Shown in pieces: positions 26,860 through 34,749 of a DNA stretch of 39,797 bases (position 1 is its first letter; each line of letters starts with the position of its first letter). The DNA is from a bacterium. Its GTDB lineage: Bacteria > Desulfobacterota > S145-22. The translations under genes and the position numbers were made by a program. The stretch spans positions 1 to 39,797 of the forward strand of contig JALSPC010000101.1 in NCBI GenBank assembly GCA_026986155.1, in the 5' to 3' direction. The notes beneath the pieces were generated by a model. The model was given only the letters and a program-made list of their open reading frames with translations. It was not told where the DNA came from and did not search any database.

Positions 26860-28025
26860 ATGGATCCCCGTTCCCACGAGGGTTTGAAAATTTCCATATC
26901 ATTTTCCTCACCCTCAGACTTCTTTTCAAAATCATCCCATTTGGTGTCACTGCTGGCCATAATCCCCTTGACGCGCAACGCGAAATCATCCGGATTAGAG
27001 CTGTTCCTCAAAGCCGTATCGTAGGTGATCATCTTGCGTTGGAGGAGATCCATCAGAGACTGGTCGAAGGTTTGCATGCCGTAGGTATGATATCCCTTGG
27101 CAATCGCCTCTTCGATTTCCTTGGTTTTATCCCGGTCGATGATGCATTCCTGGATATGTCCTGTGTTGACCAGAACCTCCACGGCGGGGACCCGCCCCTT
27201 TCCGTCGGCCATGGGAATCAGACGCTGGGATATGATTCCCTTGAGTATGGACGCGAGCTGGAGCCGAATTTGTTTCTGCTGGTAGGGAGGATACATGGCA
27301 ACGATTCGCGTAACAGTTTCCGTGGCATCCACCGTGTGCAAGGTCGAGAGAACCAAATGACCCGTTTCCGCGGCGGTCATGGCAATGTCAATAGTTTCAA
27401 AATCCCGCATTTCGCCCACGAGGATAACATCCGGATCCTGCCGCAGGGAGCTTCGAAGCGCCGTGGCGAATGATTCCGTATCCACGCCGATTTCCCGCTG
27501 ATCGATGATGCACTTCTTGTCCCTGTGCAGAAACTCGATGGGATCCTCAATGGTAATGATGTGGAGGTTTCTTTTAGAATTGATTATATCGATCATGGAA
27601 GCAAGCGTCGTTGATTTCCCGCTTCCCGTCGTTCCCGTTACGAGAATGAGTCCCCGGGCTTCCATGGCAATCTTCTCAATTATGGGCGGGAGGTTGAGTT
27701 CAGCGAGGGATTGAATGTTATAAGGAATCGCCCGGATGGATATTCCTAACGTTCCGCGCTGCTGAAAGATATTGATACGGAAACGCCCCAGTCCGGGAAC
27801 CCCGTATCCCATGTCCACATCGTGCAGCTCGGCAAGTTTTCTCCGATGACCGTCCGTCATGAGCCGCTGAGCAAACGCGTCGATTTCCTCCCGCGTGAAG
27901 GGAGAAACGGAACTGACGGATTTCAGTTGACCATTGATCCGCAATATGGGAGGGAGCCCCACCTTGACATGGACGTCACTGGCGTTCTTTTTGACCGCCA
28001 ACCTCAAGATGTCATCAATCTCCAC
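26856..28025 (-). CDS. pilT: PilT/PilU-like type IV pilus retraction ATPase
   Basis: A 389-residue hexameric secretion-type ATPase that would pull back type IV pili from the cytoplasmic face. Motifs in order are Walker [12 protein letters not shown] (about 130-140), the Asp box [11 protein letters not shown] (about 156-166), Walker [14 protein letters not shown] (about 194-206) and the His box [19 protein letters not shown] (about 214-232). AIRLIPM-like PilT wording is replaced by [14 protein letters not shown]. The C-terminal 30 acidic residues extend beyond typical PilT. Start is GTG 28025 with AAGGAGG, overlapping recA by 11 bases. No other pilus genes are in view. PilU is a real alternative. 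Confidence 0.9.
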
Positions 28026-29040
28026 CTTCGCCTCCTTCAGAGAGAAACCCTTCAGCTTCCAAAACCTTTCGTTTTATCTCCTCCATGAGCTCTGGGTTTT
28101 CCTCCAGGTAACCCCTTACGTTATCCCTTCCCTGACCCAGGCGTATATCGCCGTAAGAAAACCAGGTGCCGCTCTTTTCCACGATATCCTTATCCACGGC
28201 CAAATCGAGGACCTCTCCTTCCTTCGAGATTCCTTTCCCGTAGAGGATATCGAATTCCGCGTCCCGGAAAGGAGGGGCCAGTTTGTTTTTGACCACGCGG
28301 ACGCGCACGTGGTTGCCAAGGGTCTTGTCCGCCTTCTTAATCCGTCCGATGCTCCGGATGTCCAGCCGCACTGAGGAATAGAACTTCAAGGCGTTTCCGC
28401 CGGTGGTCGTCTCGGGATTCCCGAACATGACCCCAATCTTCATGCGAATCTGGTTAATGAAGAGCACGACCGTATCCGACTTGCTCGTGATGGCTGTCAA
28501 CTTCCGAAGGGCCTGTGACATCAGGCGCGCCTGCAGGCCCATATGCGCGTCTCCCATATCACCCTCCAACTCGGCGCGGGGAACCAGGGCGGCCACCGAA
28601 TCGACCACGATGATATCCACCGCGCCGCTCCGAACAAGGATTTCCGTAATCTCCAGGGCCTGTTCCCCCGAATCTGGCTGGGAAACGAGGAGTTCGTCCG
28701 TGTTGACACCCAGCCTGCGCGCGTAATTCAGGTCGAGGGCGTGCTCCGCGTCCACGAAAGCCGCCACACCGCCATCTTTCTGGGCCTCCGCCACGATGTG
28801 AAGGGCGAGGGTGGTCTTTCCAGAGGCCTCCGGGCCGTAGATCTCCACGATCCTTCCCCGCGGGACCCCTCCAATACCGAGAGCCAGGTCGAGACCCAGG
28901 GAACCCGTGGAAATGGAGGCAATCTCCTGAGGGGAAACCCCCTCCCCGAGCCGCATGATGGAGCCCTTGCCGAATTGTTTCTCGATCTGCGAAATGGCCA
29001 GGCTGATGGCCTTCTGTTTTACTTCCTTCGAGTCGGTCAT
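28015..29040 (-). CDS. recA: recombinase RecA
   Basis: A 341-residue DNA strand-exchange protein and SOS coprotease. Walker [10 protein letters not shown] (about 69-77), the family phrase [19 protein letters not shown] with Walker B (about 145-163), L1 loop residues, and the L2 region with [20 protein letters not shown] (about 205-224) are all present. It ends in a short Gly/Glu tail (SEGGEGGD). The start overlaps the thpR stop (ATGA). I saw no LexA-type palindrome near the operon promoter, but the LexA site of this lineage is not known to me. Its neighbour thpR is a common companion. Confidence 0.98.
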   Translation of the reverse strand: MTDSKEVKQKAISLAISQIEKQFGKGSIMRLGEGVSPQEIASISTGSLGLDLALGIGGVPRGRIVEIYGPEASGKTTLALHIVAEAQKDGGVAAFVDAEHALDLNYARRLGVNTDELLVSQPDSGEQALEITEILVRSGAVDIIVVDSVAALVPRAELEGDMGDAHMGLQARLMSQALRKLTAITSKSDTVVLFINQIRMKIGVMFGNPETTTGGNALKFYSSVRLDIRSIGRIKKADKTLGNHVRVRVVKNKLAPPFRDAEFDILYGKGISKEGEVLDLAVDKDIVEKSGTWFSYGDIRLGQGRDNVRGYLEENPELMEEIKRKVLEAEGFLSEGGEGGD

Positions 29041-29630
29041 TCCTCTTTTCCTCCAAACGAAAAACGGTTGAGGGGTTGATAGATGGGGCCTTTCGGCGTC
29101 AGGTCACTCCTGAAAAATGTAAGGCTGGAAACGTCAAAGACGGGGCCCTGCGGCAGGTTTCGGAATCTATCCATCTCGAATTTAACGAGTTTCTTGATTC
29201 TTCCTATGGTGACATGGGGGGTAAACGGCCTCTTTTCCACCGCGAACCCCCCGCCTTCCAGGGTGGCGCGCATGGTCTCATAAAACTCCCTGAGGGTCCG
29301 CCTTTCCGTCAAGTCTTCCACGCCCGCCCAAAAGACCCGGGGATTTCGAAGATTGGGAAACGCACCGATCCCCCGCATTCGCAACACAAACGGGGCGAAC
29401 CGCCCCGCCAGGGGTTCCAGTATCTTTTCCACTTCCTCAATTGCCCCACGCGGGATTCCCCCAAAAAAGTGAAGCGTGATGTGAAGGGCTTCCCGCTTGA
29501 CCCATCTGATATTCCCCTTGAGTTCCCGTCTCATCTCCCGGCTTCTATCCTCGATCCAGTCCCTTGCGTCGTCCGAAATTTCCAAGGCAAGGAAGGAGCG
29601 TATCATATCAGGCTCAGGCGCATAATTCAT
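29037..29630 (-). CDS. thpR: RNA 2',3'-cyclic phosphodiesterase ThpR (LigT family)
   Basis: A 197-residue 2H phosphoesterase that opens 2',3'-cyclic phosphates on RNA ends. Both catalytic HxTx motifs are visible: HITLHFFGG (about 50-58) and HVTIGRIKK (about 135-143). The body wording ([23 protein letters not shown]) fits bacterial ThpR/LigT. ATG 29630 is taken, with a weak GCGGTGA before it. ATG 29606 (MIRSFLAL) would match the family's usual N-terminus and is a serious alternative. It is the first gene of the six-gene operon with recA, sharing ATGA. Confidence 0.93.
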   Translation of the reverse strand: MNYAPEPDMIRSFLALEISDDARDWIEDRSREMRRELKGNIRWVKREALHITLHFFGGIPRGAIEEVEKILEPLAGRFAPFVLRMRGIGAFPNLRNPRVFWAGVEDLTERRTLREFYETMRATLEGGGFAVEKRPFTPHVTIGRIKKLVKFEMDRFRNLPQGPVFDVSSLTFFRSDLTPKGPIYQPLNRFSFGGKEE

Positions 29631-29647
29631 CGTTTCACCGCACTTTC

Positions 29648-29675
29648 ATGCTAACATATCGACATAAAAAGTCAA
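29648..29675 (-). promoter_or_regulatory. promoter of the thpR-recA-pilT-alaS-larE-trmO operon
   Basis: On the minus strand TTGACT (29675-29670) is separated by 16 bases from TAGCAT (29653-29648). Transcription would begin about 10 bases before the thpR ATG. The -35 overlaps the last codon region of the upstream YdjM-like gene. Confidence 0.5.
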
Positions 29676-30253
29676 TTGGGCAACACCCTGCTCCCGTTCC
29701 TTTGGGAGACGCGAGAACCTGTTAAACGCAAAGAACCCTTTCTTCGACGCGCCGCCCAGACCCACAAAAGAAAGGGTAGAGTCACGATAACCTCCAGGAT
29801 AAGGGCCAGCAGGTTGTGCCATGAGAAAAGGAGACCGAAACTCATCGCGCGGTTGACGTTCAGAAAAAGGGAAAACGGAAAACGAAAACAGGCGTGGCTA
29901 AACGGCCAGAGGAGGGGAAGGCCGAAGGGCGGCGCCGTGTCGTAGGTCAGGCAGTCAAGGAAAAGATGGGAACCCGCTACCGCCAGAAAGGGCCATAATG
30001 AGGCCCTTTCCTTGAACAGTCGTGGATACGCCTTGTACGCGGCCAGCGAAAGGACGAGGGTAAAAAGGAGGCTATGGGTCAAGCCGTGGTGAAAGCGGCT
30101 TGGTTCCCCCAAAAGAATGCCCGGAAGAAAGTCAAGATCAGCGAAATTTCCGAGCAAGATCCAGAAAAACGCCCACATAACCCGGGACGTCCTTTTAGGC
30201 TTTTCATTCGAAAGAGTCAGTGAAACGATGCTGTGGGCAAGGGGTGTGGGCAC
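29672..30253 (-). CDS. YdjM/DUF457-like inner membrane protein (predicted metal-dependent hydrolase)
   Basis: A 193-residue membrane protein with about four hydrophobic segments. The motifs of the family are present: PTPLAHSIVSL at the start, GNFADLDFLPG (about 35-45), RFHHGLTHSLLF (about 53-64) and a later SHLFLDCLTYDT region (about 94-105). The conserved His and Asp residues face one side and are thought to bind a metal, though no activity is proven for most members. The start is GTG 30253 with AAAGGAG six bases upstream. It is divergent from zapB/zapA, and its 3' end carries the thpR-recA promoter. Confidence 0.82.
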   Translation of the reverse strand: MPTPLAHSIVSLTLSNEKPKRTSRVMWAFFWILLGNFADLDFLPGILLGEPSRFHHGLTHSLLFTLVLSLAAYKAYPRLFKERASLWPFLAVAGSHLFLDCLTYDTAPPFGLPLLWPFSHACFRFPFSLFLNVNRAMSFGLLFSWHNLLALILEVIVTLPFLLWVWAARRRKGSLRLTGSRVSQRNGSRVLPN

Positions 30254-30337
30254 TTAGCGCTCCTTTTTCATGTCTGCATGCTACTGTATATAACAGCCTC
30301 AACTCATCGATTCAACACCCGAAACGAAACGGCGTCC

Positions 30338-30364
30338 TTGACTTGTCCAGGAAACTTGTATAAA
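30338..30364 (+). promoter_or_regulatory. promoter for zapB-like/zapA (and possibly 6S RNA)
   Basis: TTGACT (30338-30343) and TATAAA (30359-30364) are separated by 15 bases, slightly short but otherwise a good match. The first ATG is 25 bases downstream. Confidence 0.45.
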
Positions 30365-30388
30365 GTTACAAATGAAAAAAAGCGAGAT

Positions 30389-30616
30389 ATGAAATTGGAT
30401 AATTTTGAACGATTAGAAAAGGAGGTCGAACGATTAATTGATGCCTACGCAACCTTGAAAGAGGAGATGAAGACCCTCAGGAAAGACACCCAGGGACAGA
30501 ACGAAGAAATGACCGCCCTGGAGCGTCGCGTAAGGCAATTAGAGGCAGACAGACAGTTGGCGCGTGACAAGATCGACCAATTGCTGGAGCAACTTAACCA
30601 GATTGATCTTGGATAG
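30389..30616 (+). CDS. zapB: ZapB-like coiled-coil cell division protein
   Basis: A 75-residue protein that is one long predicted coiled coil (FERLEKEVERLIDAYATLKE, then EMKTLRKDTQGQNEEMTALE and RRVRQLEADRQLARDKIDQL). ZapB proteins bind ZapA and stabilise the FtsZ ring. Size, heptads and position directly before zapA support the call. Sequence identity is weak in coiled coils, so the symbol is tentative. The ATG at 30389 has only a poor GCGAGA ribosome site. It is six bases from the zapA ATG. Confidence 0.72.
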   Translation: MKLDNFERLEKEVERLIDAYATLKEEMKTLRKDTQGQNEEMTALERRVRQLEADRQLARDKIDQLLEQLNQIDLG

Positions 30617-30622
30617 GAAAAG

Positions 30623-30913
30623 ATGGCATTGGCACAAGAAGAACCCGTTAAGGTCTATATCCTGGGTCAAGAATACCTGGTTAAAAGCGAGGAAGGAGAA
30701 GATTATGTTCGAAAGGTGGCCTCGTACGTAAACGAGCAAATTGAGAACATCATTGAAACGACGAAAACCGTTACCACTTTCAAAGTCGCGATTCTGGCTG
30801 CCATGAGGATCGCGGACGAGTATTTTAAAGAAATGGAGAAGAACAAGAGGTTAGTGGATTTTGTGGAGAATCGCTCGAAGACCCTATTGAACAAGATTGA
30901 AAGGCAGGTTTAA
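30623..30913 (+). CDS. zapA: cell division protein ZapA
   Basis: A 96-residue FtsZ-ring-associated protein. It has the family N-terminal beta hairpin (VKVYILGQEYLVKSEEGEDY, about 9-28) followed by a long helix (VRKVASYVNEQIENIIE, KVAILAAMRIADEYFKEMEK). The length is typical. TAGGAAAAG precedes the ATG. The 6S RNA begins a few bases after its stop, the arrangement seen in many proteobacteria. Confidence 0.92.
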   Translation: MALAQEEPVKVYILGQEYLVKSEEGEDYVRKVASYVNEQIENIIETTKTVTTFKVAILAAMRIADEYFKEMEKNKRLVDFVENRSKTLLNKIERQV

Positions 30914-30918
30914 TGACA

Positions 30919-31096
30919 TGTTCCCCTGCGTTGTTCGTGAAAGTCGGCATTTTTTGAGCCAACAGCCAAAAAACGGAAGGATCCTCTACCTGCCGTGTGC
31001 ACGCCTCGTAAGAGGAAGCCTAAAGCAGGCATCGATCCGTCCACCTGCGAGAGCAGGTTCAAACTTGCCGGCTACACGGCAATAGCGGGGGAATTG
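30919..31096 (+). ncRNA. ssrS: 6S RNA
   Basis: An approximately 178-base RNA directly after zapA. The ends pair: TTCCCC with following bases (30921-30930) against GCGGGGGAA (31085-31093). A second outer helix pairs GCCGGCTACACGGC on the 3' side with the region TTGTTCGTGAAAGTCGGC on the 5' side. Interior stems ACCTGC...GCAGG and CCTCGTAAGAGG flank a large open region, like the open-promoter mimic that binds sigma70 RNA polymerase. Position plus closing stems make the call good, but the exact ends are estimates. Confidence 0.8.
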
Positions 31097-31123
31097 ACTT
31101 TGCATAGAAATGAATTACACAAT
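31094..31123 (+). promoter_or_regulatory. possible rny promoter
   Basis: TTGACT (31094-31099) followed after 18 bases by CACAAT (31118-31123), starting right at the 6S RNA 3' end. It would create a leader of roughly 230 bases before rny. Confidence 0.35.
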
Positions 31124-31187
31124 AATAAAGGATATATCTGAGGTAATCAACTTTTACCCATCCCCATTTCTTTCTTCTGAAAGGGGG

Positions 31188-31282
31188 AAAGGGTTGTCTA
31201 TGCACGGTGAAAACCATCGGGGAACACCCTTCCGCCTGCCAGCACCGCCGGAAACACCCCGGGCCGCCTAAAATTCCATTCT
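31188..31282 (+). promoter_or_regulatory. structured leader upstream of rny, partly like the ZTP (pfl) riboswitch
   Basis: Within a 260-base gene-free stretch, GGGTTGT (31191-31197) can pair with ACACCC (31224-31229). Inside it GGT-GAAA-ACC forms a small hairpin followed by CGGGGA (31218-31223), and CCGCCTG follows (31232-31238). The order P1, small hairpin, CGGGGA, closing P1, CCGCCTGG resembles the ZTP/pfl aptamer. However, the conserved ACTGGCG before the hairpin is missing, so this could be a degenerate copy or a chance likeness. A further inverted repeat TCCCG/CGGGA (31307-31311 and 31337-31341) lies just before the ribosome site. No coding potential is evident here. Confidence 0.28.
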
Positions 31283-31358
31283 CCCAAGATCTATCTTTTC
31301 CTCTTGTCCCGAAAACACTGTTATTAAATGGGCTTATCGGGAAAGGGAGGAATAACTT

Positions 31359-32930
31359 ATGCAACACTTCAGCCTGTTTATTATTATCGGTATCACCCTT
31401 TTTTTCACGGCTGTGGGCGTGGCCGTCGGGTTTTTTGTCCGCAAAAAGGTCGTCGAGGGGAAGGTCAAGTCGGCCGAGCAGCTTTCCAAAAAGATTATCG
31501 AAGAGGCGGAAAAAAAGGCGGAGCTTCTCAAGAAGGAGGCCCTGATCCAGGCCAAGGACACCCTTTACCAGTCCAAAGCCGAGCTGGAAAAAGAAACCCG
31601 ACAGAAGATGAAGGAGCTCCAGTCCCTCGAACGGACGCTCATCCAGCGAGAAACCGCCCTTGACAAGCGCGACGAGATCCTTTCCGAAAAGGAAGAGAAG
31701 ATCTCGAAAAAACAGGATGAGCTCTATGAACGGCTCCACCAGCTCGAGGAGAAGGAGAAGGAACTCCACCAGCAGGTTCTTCTCCAAAGGGAACGGCTCG
31801 AGGCCATCTCCGGCATGACTTCAGACCAGGCGAAGAAGATACTCATGGAATCCCTCGAGGAAGAGGCCAAACACGAGGCGGCCAAGCGCATACGCCAGAT
31901 CGAAGAGGCGGCCAAAATGGAGGCGGACAAAAAGGCCAAGGAGATCATCAGCGTGGCCATCGGTCGCTTTGCCAGCGAATACGTCAGCGAGAAGACCGTC
32001 ACGGTAGTCAACCTTCCCAGCGATGACATGAAGGGACGGATCATCGGGCGGGAGGGACGGAACATCCGGGCACTCGAGGCCGCGACCGGCGTGGACCTCA
32101 TCGTGGACGACACCCCCGAGGCGGTTATCCTCTCCGGGTTCAACCCCATCCGGCGGGAAATCGCCCGCCTGACCCTGGAAAAGCTCATCAAGGACGGTCG
32201 GATCCACCCGGCCCGTATTGAGGAGGTAGCCTCCCGTTCCGAGGAAGAGGTGGAAGCCACCATCAAGGAAGCGGGGGAACAAGCCACCTTCGACCTGGGC
32301 ATCCACGGCCTTCATCCCCAGCTGATTCGCCTTCTCGGAAGCCTTAAGTTCCGCTCCAGCTACGCCCAGAACGTCTATCAGCATGCCATCGAGGTGGCCT
32401 TCCTCTGCGGGCTCATGGCCTCCGAGCTGGACCTGGACACGAAACTGGCCCGGAGGGCCGGTCTGCTCCATGACATTGGGAAGGCGGTGGACCACGAGGT
32501 GGAGGGTTCCCACGCCAAGATCGGGGCGGACCTGGCTCGGAGATACGGGGAATCCCCCGAAATCGTTCACGCCATCGCGTCTCACCACAACGAGGAGAAA
32601 CCCCAGACGATTCTCGACCACTTGGTCCAGGCCGCTGACGCCCTTTCCGGCGCGCGCCCCGGCGCCCGACTGGAACTCTTCGAAAGCTACGTCCGGCGCC
32701 TGCAGGACCTGGAAAATATCGCTCGGGGATTCAAGGGCGTGGAGAAGGCCTACGCCATCCAGGCGGGACGGGAACTCCGCGTGATGGTGAAAAGCGACGA
32801 GATAGACGACGACCGCGCCGTGGTTCTCTGCAACGACATCGCCAAGAAGATTGAAAAGAAACTGACCTACCCGGGGCAGATCAGGGTCACCGTCATCCGG
32901 GAACTCAGGTCCGTCGGTTATGCCAAGTAA
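31359..32930 (+). CDS. rny: ribonuclease Y
   Basis: A 523-residue membrane-anchored endoribonuclease that initiates mRNA decay. It has an N-terminal transmembrane helix (about 5-25), a long coiled coil (about 30-200; [20 protein letters not shown]), a KH RNA-binding domain ([20 protein letters not shown], about 224-243) and the HD catalytic domain ([20 protein letters not shown], about 368-387, with the HD pair). The length (about 520) is standard. GGGAGG precedes the ATG by 8 bases. It overlaps ymdB by 11 bases, the usual partnership. Confidence 0.97.
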   Translation: MQHFSLFIIIGITLFFTAVGVAVGFFVRKKVVEGKVKSAEQLSKKIIEEAEKKAELLKKEALIQAKDTLYQSKAELEKETRQKMKELQSLERTLIQRETALDKRDEILSEKEEKISKKQDELYERLHQLEEKEKELHQQVLLQRERLEAISGMTSDQAKKILMESLEEEAKHEAAKRIRQIEEAAKMEADKKAKEIISVAIGRFASEYVSEKTVTVVNLPSDDMKGRIIGREGRNIRALEAATGVDLIVDDTPEAVILSGFNPIRREIARLTLEKLIKDGRIHPARIEEVASRSEEEVEATIKEAGEQATFDLGIHGLHPQLIRLLGSLKFRSSYAQNVYQHAIEVAFLCGLMASELDLDTKLARRAGLLHDIGKAVDHEVEGSHAKIGADLARRYGESPEIVHAIASHHNEEKPQTILDHLVQAADALSGARPGARLELFESYVRRLQDLENIARGFKGVEKAYAIQAGRELRVMVKSDEIDDDRAVVLCNDIAKKIEKKLTYPGQIRVTVIRELRSVGYAK

Positions 32931-33726
32931 GCCGACCAAGCTTAAGATCCTTTTCATCGGGGATATCGTGGGACGCCCGGGGCGAAACGCCCTGAAACAG
33001 TGGCTCCCGGTCTGGAAAAAGGAACACGAGATCGATTTCGTCGTCGCCAACGGGGAAAACGCGGCGGGCGGCATGGGAATGACGGCCAAGATCCACGCGG
33101 AACTCCTCGGGATGGGGATCGACGTCCTCACCTCCGGGAACCACATCTGGCACAAAAAGGAGATCTTCCACGTGCTGGAGGCCTCCGACCGACTGCTGCG
33201 TCCCGCCAACTACCCGGAAACCGTTCCGGGCAGGGGTTGGGCCGTTCACGAACGCGACGGGCTCAAGATAGTTACCCTCAACCTTGAGGGACGAGTCTTC
33301 ATGAAGAGCCTGGAGTGCCCCTTCAAGACCGCTGACCGGCTGTTGGAAAATGCCGACGCCGAAGTTGTTCTCGTCGATTTCCACGCGGAGGCCACGTCTG
33401 AAAAAATCGCCCTGGGCTGGTATCTCGACGGTCGAGCCAGCGCCGTGGTCGGCACCCATACCCACGTCCAGACGGCCGACGAGTCCATCCTTCCCGGCGG
33501 AACGGCCTACATCAGCGATCTGGGCATGACGGGCCCAGCCGACTCGGTCATCGGAATGAAGAAAAACGTGGTCCTTCAACGGTTTTTGACCCAGATGCCT
33601 ACCAAGTTCGAGGTGGCCAAGGGCCCCACCGTCATCTCCGGCGCCCAGGTCATCGTGGATACCGGGACGGGGAAGGCCCTTTCCATCGAAAGGATCCGGG
33701 TCTTTCGTCCCAATTCCGGCCCTTGA
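32920..33726 (+). CDS. ymdB: YmdB-type metallophosphoesterase (TIGR00282)
   Basis: A 268-residue calcineurin-like phosphodiesterase. Metal ligands appear in [11 protein letters not shown] (about 12-22), [14 protein letters not shown] (about 41-54), [10 protein letters not shown] (about 69-78) and [12 protein letters not shown] (about 177-188). In Bacillus YmdB hydrolyses cyclic nucleotides and influences biofilm and motility decisions. It commonly follows rny. The ATG at 32920 lies within the end of rny. The short palindrome CGCGCCCTTAGGCGCG (33731-33746) directly follows the stop. Confidence 0.92.
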   Translation: MPSKPTKLKILFIGDIVGRPGRNALKQWLPVWKKEHEIDFVVANGENAAGGMGMTAKIHAELLGMGIDVLTSGNHIWHKKEIFHVLEASDRLLRPANYPETVPGRGWAVHERDGLKIVTLNLEGRVFMKSLECPFKTADRLLENADAEVVLVDFHAEATSEKIALGWYLDGRASAVVGTHTHVQTADESILPGGTAYISDLGMTGPADSVIGMKKNVVLQRFLTQMPTKFEVAKGPTVISGAQVIVDTGTGKALSIERIRVFRPNSGP

Positions 33727-33773
33727 GCCCCGCGCCCTTAGGCGCGTTCAAGATTACAATCAAAGGAGTCGTC

Positions 33774-34109
33774 ATGCGAGACAAGGTTTTGATTATTCTT
33801 TCGTCCTCGGACCGGGAAAAACTCATCACGGGTTTAATGTATGCCACCAACAGCCTCAAGCACGGCTGGATGGACCAGGTGAAGGTGGTCGTCTTCGGCC
33901 CGAGCCAACGCCTCTCCCTCCAGGACGCGGAAATCCAGGCATACCTGAAAGAACTCGTGACGCTCAATTCCACCCCTTACGCCTGCAAGTATATCGCCGA
34001 CCAGGAAGGCTTCTCAGGGGAACTGGCCGACCTGGGCCTCGACGTGGTCTACGTGGGCACGGTCATCTCGGAGCATATCAAGAACGGGTTCGTGCCCCTC
34101 GTCTTCTGA
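33774..34109 (+). CDS. DsrE-family small protein
   Basis: A 111-residue soluble protein with a DsrE-like alpha/beta fold: KVLIILSSSDREKLITGLMY at the start, VKVVVFGPSQRLSL in the middle (about 39-52), then the single Cys in TPYACKYIADQEG and a final GLDVVYVGTVI strand. Some DsrE relatives carry persulfide on a cysteine, but only one Cys is seen and function is not assignable. The start is ATG 33774 with AAAGGAG seven bases upstream. The longer frame back to 33723 has no such site. It precedes the feo operon promoter. Confidence 0.8.
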   Translation: MRDKVLIILSSSDREKLITGLMYATNSLKHGWMDQVKVVVFGPSQRLSLQDAEIQAYLKELVTLNSTPYACKYIADQEGFSGELADLGLDVVYVGTVISEHIKNGFVPLVF

Positions 34110-34182
34110 GCGCGTCCGCAGCTCCCGCGCCCCGAAACGGCATAACCGGCATAGGATTTCCCGCCGGCCGTGAGATTCCCCC

Positions 34183-34210
34183 TTGACAAATCCAATCGAA
34201 AAACTATATT
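34183..34210 (+). promoter_or_regulatory. promoter of the feo operon
   Basis: TTGACA (34183-34188), 16-base spacer, TATATT (34205-34210); the start should be near 34217. The -35 region is again TTGACAAATCC. Confidence 0.7.
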
Positions 34211-34222
34211 AGTAGGCACAGA

Positions 34223-34242
34223 AAGTTAAAGGTTCCTAACTT
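34223..34242. promoter_or_regulatory. inverted repeat, probable DtxR/MntR-type operator
   Basis: AAGTTA (34223-34228) and TAACTT (34237-34242) form a perfect 6-bp inverted repeat around AAGGTTCC, within the predicted first 30 bases of the feo transcript. The inner TTAAAGG...CCTAA matches the general shape of DtxR-family sites. Repression by the regulator encoded at the end of this locus, with iron or manganese as signal, is inference. Confidence 0.5.
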
Positions 34243-34246
34243 AAAC

Positions 34247-34498
34247 ATGGTTGGAAGAAAAACAGATGAAATTCCGCTTCCCTTCGCCCCCTTCGGAAAA
34301 GACGTGGAGGTCGTTCACATCAACGGAGGGGAGGGCATGCGTCGGCGGCTCATGGACATGGCCATCTACCCGGGAACAAAGGTAAGGCTCCTCTCCTCGT
34401 TTGGCCGGGGACGGCTCGTCGTGCAGGTGGGAGAATCCCGTTTCGCCCTCGGGCGCGGCATCGCTTACCGTATTATCGTGAGAGAAAATGGACGGTAA
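34247..34498 (+). CDS. feoA: FeoA domain protein (first copy)
   Basis: An 83-residue SH3-like cytoplasmic protein thought to help FeoB import ferrous iron. Typical wording: EVVHINGGEGMRRRLMDMAI (about 23-42) then YPGTKVRLLS and GESRFALGRGIAYRIIV (about 62-78). The ATG 34247 has no clear ribosome site because the operator occupies the leader, so translation may be weak or use another start. It overlaps the second feoA by 11 bases. Confidence 0.88.
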   Translation: MVGRKTDEIPLPFAPFGKDVEVVHINGGEGMRRRLMDMAIYPGTKVRLLSSFGRGRLVVQVGESRFALGRGIAYRIIVRENGR

Positions 34499-34733
34499 CC
34501 ATCTCAAGCCCCTCAGCGAACTTCTCCCCGGCGAGCGGGGCGTCATCCGGAAAATGAAGGTCCGGGGTCCCATTCGGCGGCGGCTCATGGACATGGGGTT
34601 CGTCTCGGGAACCCCAGTGGAATTGGAGAAAGAGGCCCCCCTGGGCGACCCCGTTGACATTCTCGTCAAGGGGTGTCATGTGAGTATCCGCAAGGAAGAA
34701 GCCCAGAATGTCCTCATCGAGGTAACCTCTTAA
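34488..34733 (+). CDS. feoA: FeoA domain protein (second copy)
   Basis: An 81-residue SH3-like protein parallel to the first: LSELLPGERGVIRKMKVRGP (about 9-28), IRRRLMDMGFVSGTPVEL (about 29-46) and CHVSIRKEEAQNVLIEV. It ends 17 bases before feoB. Tandem feoA genes are seen in several anaerobes. Both copies keep the RRRLMDM helix, so neither looks decayed. Confidence 0.9.
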   Translation: MDGNHLKPLSELLPGERGVIRKMKVRGPIRRRLMDMGFVSGTPVELEKEAPLGDPVDILVKGCHVSIRKEEAQNVLIEVTS

Positions 34734-34749
34734 CCCCGCCGTCATATCA

